Of a stretch of 64,000 nucleotides of DNA, positions 60,084 to 64,000 are shown one piece after another (position 1 is the first letter of the stretch; each line of letters begins with the position of its first letter). Both the position numbers and the translations under genes were made by a program. This stretch comes from Fusibacter sp. 3D3. GTDB taxonomy: Bacteria > Bacillota > Clostridia > Peptostreptococcales > Acidaminobacteraceae. Location of the stretch: the NCBI RefSeq assembly GCF_001748365.1, contig NZ_BDHH01000016.1:2685-66684 (forward strand), in the 5' to 3' direction. The notes beneath the pieces were generated by a model. The model did not search any database and had not been told where the DNA came from. It saw nothing but the letters and a program-made list of their open reading frames with translations.

Positions 60084-60995
60084 ATGGAGATAATAAATGT
60101 TTTTGGAAACACCTATTGTATTGATACTGGCATGACGTACATACCTTTCTACAAGCTCAATGAAAAGGAAATTGTATTGTTGGATTCAGGTTATGGCAAT
60201 AGTGAACGTGAAGGTATAAATATGCTCATTGATGACAATGGTTATCGCGTGTACGGCATTATTAACTCGCATGCACATATAGATCATGTGGGCAACAATA
60301 TGTTTTTTAAGGAAAAGGACAAAGCCATAATAGCGATGACAAGACTTGAAGCTGCTCTATGTAGCTCAGAGGAGAGTGTTAAGGCTTACTTTGGAGGTCA
60401 TACGCTTAAATCTGTAAGAGGGCATTTTGAAACCATGATCTCTGAAACGGATATTTTAATTGATTCTGAAGATGAATTACTAGAAATGGGAGGCGTAGTT
60501 TTTAAAATCATCCCAACACCAGGACATAGTCCTGCACATATCAGCATCATTACGCCTGATAATGTTGTATATGTGGGGGATACGCTTATCAGTTATGAGG
60601 TTATGCGGGGTGCTAAAATGCCTTATGCCTTTATTCTTAGTGTAGACTTCTTGAGCAAGAAAAAACTCAGTACTCTAAACTGTGAACACTTTATAGTTGC
60701 ACATAAAGGCATTTATTCAAATATAGAAAATCTTGTGGATGACAATATTGCCTTTTATAAACATAGAGCTCAGAGAGTGTACGATGTGATTAACAAGCCA
60801 ATGACGCTTGAAGAAATTTTGCGTGCGGTCATATGTGAATTTGACATTAATGTTAAAAGTATTCATAAACAACGTGTCATTAATCGGATGATGTGTTCAT
60901 TTGTAGATTATCTCATAGAAATCGAGCAGCTTACAGCCGAAATAGAGAATGGATTTATAAAATATCGTCAAACTGAAAAAGAAACTTCTGTCTAA
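60084..60995 (+). CDS. MBL-fold hydrolase with C-terminal helical domain
   Basis: A 303-residue metallo-beta-lactamase fold protein. The metal motif is INSHAHIDHVGNN (HxHxDH), with further ligands in TPGHSPAH, YVGDTLISYE and the His of FIVAHKGIYS. A C-terminal extension of about 90 residues is helical (PMTLEEILRAVICEFDINVK), as in LACTB2-like hydrolases. The in-frame GTG at 60030 is not used: CGGAGGA precedes the ATG at 60084. Substrate unknown. Confidence 0.9.
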   Translation: MEIINVFGNTYCIDTGMTYIPFYKLNEKEIVLLDSGYGNSEREGINMLIDDNGYRVYGIINSHAHIDHVGNNMFFKEKDKAIIAMTRLEAALCSSEESVKAYFGGHTLKSVRGHFETMISETDILIDSEDELLEMGGVVFKIIPTPGHSPAHISIITPDNVVYVGDTLISYEVMRGAKMPYAFILSVDFLSKKKLSTLNCEHFIVAHKGIYSNIENLVDDNIAFYKHRAQRVYDVINKPMTLEEILRAVICEFDINVKSIHKQRVINRMMCSFVDYLIEIEQLTAEIENGFIKYRQTEKETSV

Positions 60996-61136
60996 AGATT
61001 GTCTTTTTCAACAGGTATTATTGTGACTCGATGGAGTCCAAATTCTTGATATAGGATTTCATTTAGATGAGCACATATATCTGGCATATTGATTTTTAAA
61101 AAGACGTATGTTAATATAAGTTGTGGTACAAATTTT

Positions 61137-61222
61137 GCCGAAGTGGCGGAATGGCAGACGCGTTAGTTTCAGGGACTAGTGAGTGAAAACTCGTACAGGT
61201 TCGAGTCCTGCCTTCGGCACCA
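61137..61222 (+). tRNA. tRNA-Leu (anticodon CAG), CCA encoded
   Basis: The acceptor stem GCCGAAG pairs with CTTCGGC; the D arm has GGCGGAATGGCAGACGC. The anticodon arm TTAGT-TTCAGGG-ACTAG carries CAG at positions 34-36. A long variable arm (class II), the T arm CAGGTTCGAGTCCTG and terminal ACCA follow. The anticodon, long variable arm and D-arm pattern all indicate leucine. 86 bases in total. Confidence 0.97.
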
Positions 61223-61230
61223 AAACATGC

Positions 61231-61284
61231 AGTCCAAACAATTCACAATAGGTAACTCTATTGATGCGTTGTTTGGATTTGTTT
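61231..61284 (+). terminator. Terminator of the tRNA transcript
   Basis: TCCAAACAA (61233-61241) pairs with TTGTTTGGA (61269-61277), with an inner AATAG/CTATT stem; TTTGTTTT follows. Confidence 0.75.
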
Positions 61285-61440
61285 TATAGTGAGCACATCA
61301 TAGGGGAGACAGGCGCTCAACTTTTGACTTTTGCGATTTATATTTCAAGGGTTCTATATCCTGTCTTCTAAGGATTACGGGAGAAACGCCGGATCGGGTG
61401 TACAGCAGATGTAAAAAACAGACATAATAAAGGGAGGCAT

Positions 61441-61848
61441 ATGGCCATGGCATTACACTATGAAAAACCCAAAGCAGAAGATTACGTGAGTTTGAGGCTT
61501 CGCTCTGGAATGGGAAATAAGGACCTAGAAAGAAGCAGAAAAGCAATCGCAAACTCTCTGCTTACAGTATCGCTTTACGATAAAGAAGAATTGATAGGCT
61601 TTGGAAGAATTGTAGGGGACGAAGGCATCACTTATGTGGTAACGGATATTATGGTGGATGAAAATTACCGAAGAAGAGGACTTGCAGACCAAATCATGAA
61701 AGCAATCAACACCTACTTTGAGGAAAACACTTCTGAAGATAGCTACATCTGTTTGATAGCGAACAAACCTGCTGATTTACTATATCAGAAGTATCAATTT
61801 GAGTATTTACCGTCGAATAAGTGTGGTATGTTACGGACAATTCTTTAG
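61441..61848 (+). CDS. GNAT family N-acetyltransferase
   Basis: A 135-residue GNAT protein. VTDIMVDENYRRRGLADQIM is the acetyl-CoA pyrophosphate-binding signature (RxxG). The final strand includes ADLLYQKYQFEYLPSNKCGM, typical of small-molecule acetyltransferases. RBS AGGGAGG immediately before the ATG at 61441. The substrate cannot be told. Convergent with the AraC gene, with only 3 bases between the two stops. Confidence 0.9.
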   Translation: MAMALHYEKPKAEDYVSLRLRSGMGNKDLERSRKAIANSLLTVSLYDKEELIGFGRIVGDEGITYVVTDIMVDENYRRRGLADQIMKAINTYFEENTSEDSYICLIANKPADLLYQKYQFEYLPSNKCGMLRTIL

Positions 61849-61851
61849 AAT

Positions 61852-62859
61852 TCAAGTAGATAAACTGCAAGAGTCATGTATGAGTTTACGATATTCATTT
61901 GGTGTAGAACCCACGTGATGGCGAAAAACTTTCCCAAAATAACTGTTGGAAGAAAAGCCACAAGCTTCACTGATTTGAATGATGCTGTCTTCAGATCGCT
62001 CTAAAAGTTGCATGGCCTTGCGAATTCGAAAGTGCGTCAAATACATAAATGGTGACATGTGAAGGTAGGTACTAAAACAGCGTAGACATTCTCTTTTGCT
62101 CACATTGGCAGAACTGCCGATGTCCTCCACACTTATTTTATCCATATAGTTATACTCAATAAAAGTCATCATGGTTTTGATGCGATTGTTAATGGGAAGG
62201 GAGTAACCTGCATTAGAGCTGAACTCGTCTTTATGAGCTTTAACCATGTAGAGCAATAACTCAGAGAGCAAATTTCGAATGCACATTTCATAACCGAGAT
62301 CATTTTGCAAATAGGTGGTGTATGCAGATTCTGTAGAGGCGATCAGGGGTTGATGGTTCAAATCATTCGCATTGAAAAAAAAGCCTTGAATGCACGGATC
62401 ATTTGAAATGGGTTGAATGTATTTATGTTTAATAATGCTCCCTGTCGGCCCTTCCAATAAGGCACTGTTAAATTGTTGTGTGTGGTAGACGACTTCATTC
62501 ACTCCGTCTTCAAGATCCACCATATGTAAGCAATTGGCATTGATGAAGACCGCATCGCCTTCGTTGAGCTTAATGGTCTGAGTAGGTGTCAAGAAACGAC
62601 AAGTGCCCTTGATCACTTTGCAAAATTCAAATTCTTCATGCCAATGCCATGGCACGATTTCCATCATAGAGAATCTAAAATTCTCCTTTGACTCGCCAGA
62701 ATCACCTTTGAGATACTGGTTTAAATAGGCCCCAGCATGCTTGCGATTAGATCTTTTTTTGAGAACGCCTAGAACACTAAAGTAAGGAAATCCAGAATCC
62801 ATACTGCTGAAATATTCCTGCTGAGAACTGTTTACAATAACTTGGGTTTGTAAGATCAT
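61852..62859 (-). CDS. AraC family regulator with N-terminal cupin domain
   Basis: A 335-residue regulator. The N-terminal cupin (about 35-125) includes VPWHWHEEFEFCKVIKGTCRF, then LNEGDAVFINANCLHMV. The C-terminal DNA-binding domain has ISVEDIGSSANVSKRECLRCF and IIQISEACGFSSNSYFGKVFRHHVGSTPNEYRKL, both helix-turn-helix halves of the AraC/XylS family. WHWHEE plus cupin is the usual sugar-sensing AraC pattern. RBS AAAAGGAG on the minus strand. It is transcribed divergently from the MFS gene at 63003, so that transporter is its probable target. Confidence 0.93.
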   Translation of the reverse strand: MILQTQVIVNSSQQEYFSSMDSGFPYFSVLGVLKKRSNRKHAGAYLNQYLKGDSGESKENFRFSMMEIVPWHWHEEFEFCKVIKGTCRFLTPTQTIKLNEGDAVFINANCLHMVDLEDGVNEVVYHTQQFNSALLEGPTGSIIKHKYIQPISNDPCIQGFFFNANDLNHQPLIASTESAYTTYLQNDLGYEMCIRNLLSELLLYMVKAHKDEFSSNAGYSLPINNRIKTMMTFIEYNYMDKISVEDIGSSANVSKRECLRCFSTYLHMSPFMYLTHFRIRKAMQLLERSEDSIIQISEACGFSSNSYFGKVFRHHVGSTPNEYRKLIHDSCSLST

Positions 62860-63002
62860 AAATACGAACTCCTTTTTTAAAATAGGATAAATTATCGTAG
62901 GATTGGCGCTATATTACTATTATTATGGCGCAATCTGTCTTTTTTGTCTATAGAAATTGCGGTAATATGACATTGAGATTATGAAATGGGAGGAATTTTG
63001 AT

Positions 63003-64000
63003 ATGTATAGATTATCCTTTGCGACTACGAAGTATAGTATTATTCAGGCACTGTATTGGTCGACCTATTGTATGATGCTCAGTTTTTCGGCGGTGTATCT
63101 TTTGGCGAGGCAGTACAACAATTCAGAGATTGGTGCAGTTCTAGCATTAATTAATATTTTGGCGCTTTTTTTACAACCTGCAATGGCAGCTTATATCGAC
63201 AAGACAAAGAAAATCGGACTGAAACAGTTTATTGCCATTTTGCTTGTTTCGGTTACTTCACTGTCACTCCTTATTGTTTTCACTGCGGGATCGAAATATA
63301 CAGTTGCCTTGTTTATGATTCTATCATTTGGCATTTTAGCCTCCATACAGCCGTTGATTAATTCAATTTGCTTTGAGTATGAAAAACTGGGGATTCGCAT
63401 TAATTTTGGAGTGGCTCGGGGATTTGGCTCTGGTGCTTATGCTGTAACTTCTATTATACTGGGAACAGTTGTTAAAAAAATGGGTGCAGATTGGTTACCG
63501 ATTTATTATAGCTTATCAACATTATTATTACTTGCAATGGTTCTAAAATTTTCACCACGAAAGCAGGGCTTAAGCGCCATGGCAGATGTAAGTAATGAAT
63601 TTAAGATAGAAACCAGTGCCATTTCGAGTATTAATGTATCTATGTCTATGAGTGCATTTTTGAAGAAATACAAGCGCTTCACTGTTTTTGTCTTAGGCAC
63701 ATCCTTGGTTTTTGTACCCCATATTTTGATTAATTCTTTTATGATTCAAATTATAACAAGTATTGGTGGCACCAGTTCTGAAATGGGAACTGCTACATTT
63801 TTAGCGGCGATCACTGAAATTCCGATTATGTTTGCCTTTAGTCGATTGATGAAGAAGGTAAGCTGTGGTACTTTGCTAAAAATTTCAGCAGTGATTTTCA
63901 CCATTAAGCACTTAATGACTTATTTAGCACCATCGATTCCAATTTTCTACATGACTCAGCTTTTGCAAATCGGTGCTTTCGGCCTTTATGCCCCTGCATC
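63003..64000 (+). CDS. MFS transporter (partial, continues beyond the window)
   Basis: The frame is open from an ATG at 63003, preceded by GGAGGAA, to the last base; 332 residues are visible and the C-terminal helices are cut off. MYRLSFATTKYSIIQALYWS starts the first helix; LARQYNNSEIGAVLALINIL and GVARGFGSGAYAVTSIILG are typical of the LacY/nucleoside-symporter-like MFS_1 branch (motif ARGFGSxxYA). About nine helices are seen. Divergent from the AraC/cupin regulator, which suggests sugar or glycoside uptake under its control. Confidence 0.9.
   Translation, partial: MYRLSFATTKYSIIQALYWSTYCMMLSFSAVYLLARQYNNSEIGAVLALINILALFLQPAMAAYIDKTKKIGLKQFIAILLVSVTSLSLLIVFTAGSKYTVALFMILSFGILASIQPLINSICFEYEKLGIRINFGVARGFGSGAYAVTSIILGTVVKKMGADWLPIYYSLSTLLLLAMVLKFSPRKQGLSAMADVSNEFKIETSAISSINVSMSMSAFLKKYKRFTVFVLGTSLVFVPHILINSFMIQIITSIGGTSSEMGTATFLAAITEIPIMFAFSRLMKKVSCGTLLKISAVIFTIKHLMTYLAPSIPIFYMTQLLQIGAFGLYAPA

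Overview
This window comes from a low-GC Firmicute, most likely an anaerobic Clostridia-type bacterium. The support is AT-rich genes with strong AGGAGG-type ribosome binding sites, a bcd-etfB-etfA butyryl-CoA dehydrogenase set behind a Rex-like operator, a small zinc ribbon resembling the sporulation anti-sigma factor Gin, lipoproteins with classical lipoboxes, two manganese (yybP-ykoY) riboswitches and a BlaI/BlaR-type regulator pair. I cannot name the genus from sequence alone.

Layout. 1-5.6 kb: the GC-rich tail of an unknown gene, a Gin-like zinc ribbon, a CaCA cation antiporter behind a textbook Mn riboswitch (minus strand), a DUF4163/DUF3298-type lipoprotein and an ArsB/NhaD permease. 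5.8-12.9 kb: a methyltransferase-like remnant whose 3' end is supplied by an inserted structured repeat, a SsuABC-like ABC importer operon, then bcd-etfBA. 13.0-20.5 kb: a decaying island with an IS1634-like element inside a rhuM pseudogene, a DUF6431 gene, a DNA-binding protein/Doc toxin pair and a broken type I restriction subunit. 20.5-24 kb: an MBL hydrolase behind a LexA-like box, an MDR oxidoreductase, DegV and two gene remnants. 24-33 kb: a ROK repressor and a sugar operon (GH4 glycosidase, ROK kinase, ribose-type ABC importer). 33-39 kb: an SH3/NlpC-P60 endopeptidase, a broken CsbD gene and a four-gene operon (binding protein with VWA domain, XpaC-like, second binding protein, TelA). 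39.7-51.4 kb: a GNAT-nitrilase fusion, a CorC remnant, an AI-2E-type exporter, a BlaI/M56 sensor pair with its operators, unknown genes, a PEBP protein, AraC and ChrA. 51.8-64 kb: a large LRR/CBM-like surface protein, a GDT1-metallo-beta-lactamase fusion behind a second Mn riboswitch, mgtE and AI-2E pseudogenes, a Fur-box MATE pump, an MBL protein, tRNA-Leu(CAG), a GNAT, and a divergent AraC/MFS pair.

Three themes stand out. First, metal homeostasis: two Mn riboswitches drive two different exporter families, one of them fused to an apparently intact MBL hydrolase domain. Second, a multicopy, multi-hairpin structured element (about eight copies, both orientations, one with a six-fold 45-bp internal amplification) is scattered between genes and looks like a non-autonomous mobile element or structured RNA. 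A second CACGTACGC-type repeat family, a GCTGTTGCAAA-ended MITE and a stand-alone double-hairpin element add to this. Third, many genes nearby are broken (rhuM, hsdR, DUF6326, csbD, a nucleotidase, corC, mgtE, an AI-2E paralogue), consistent with an actively rearranging chromosome.
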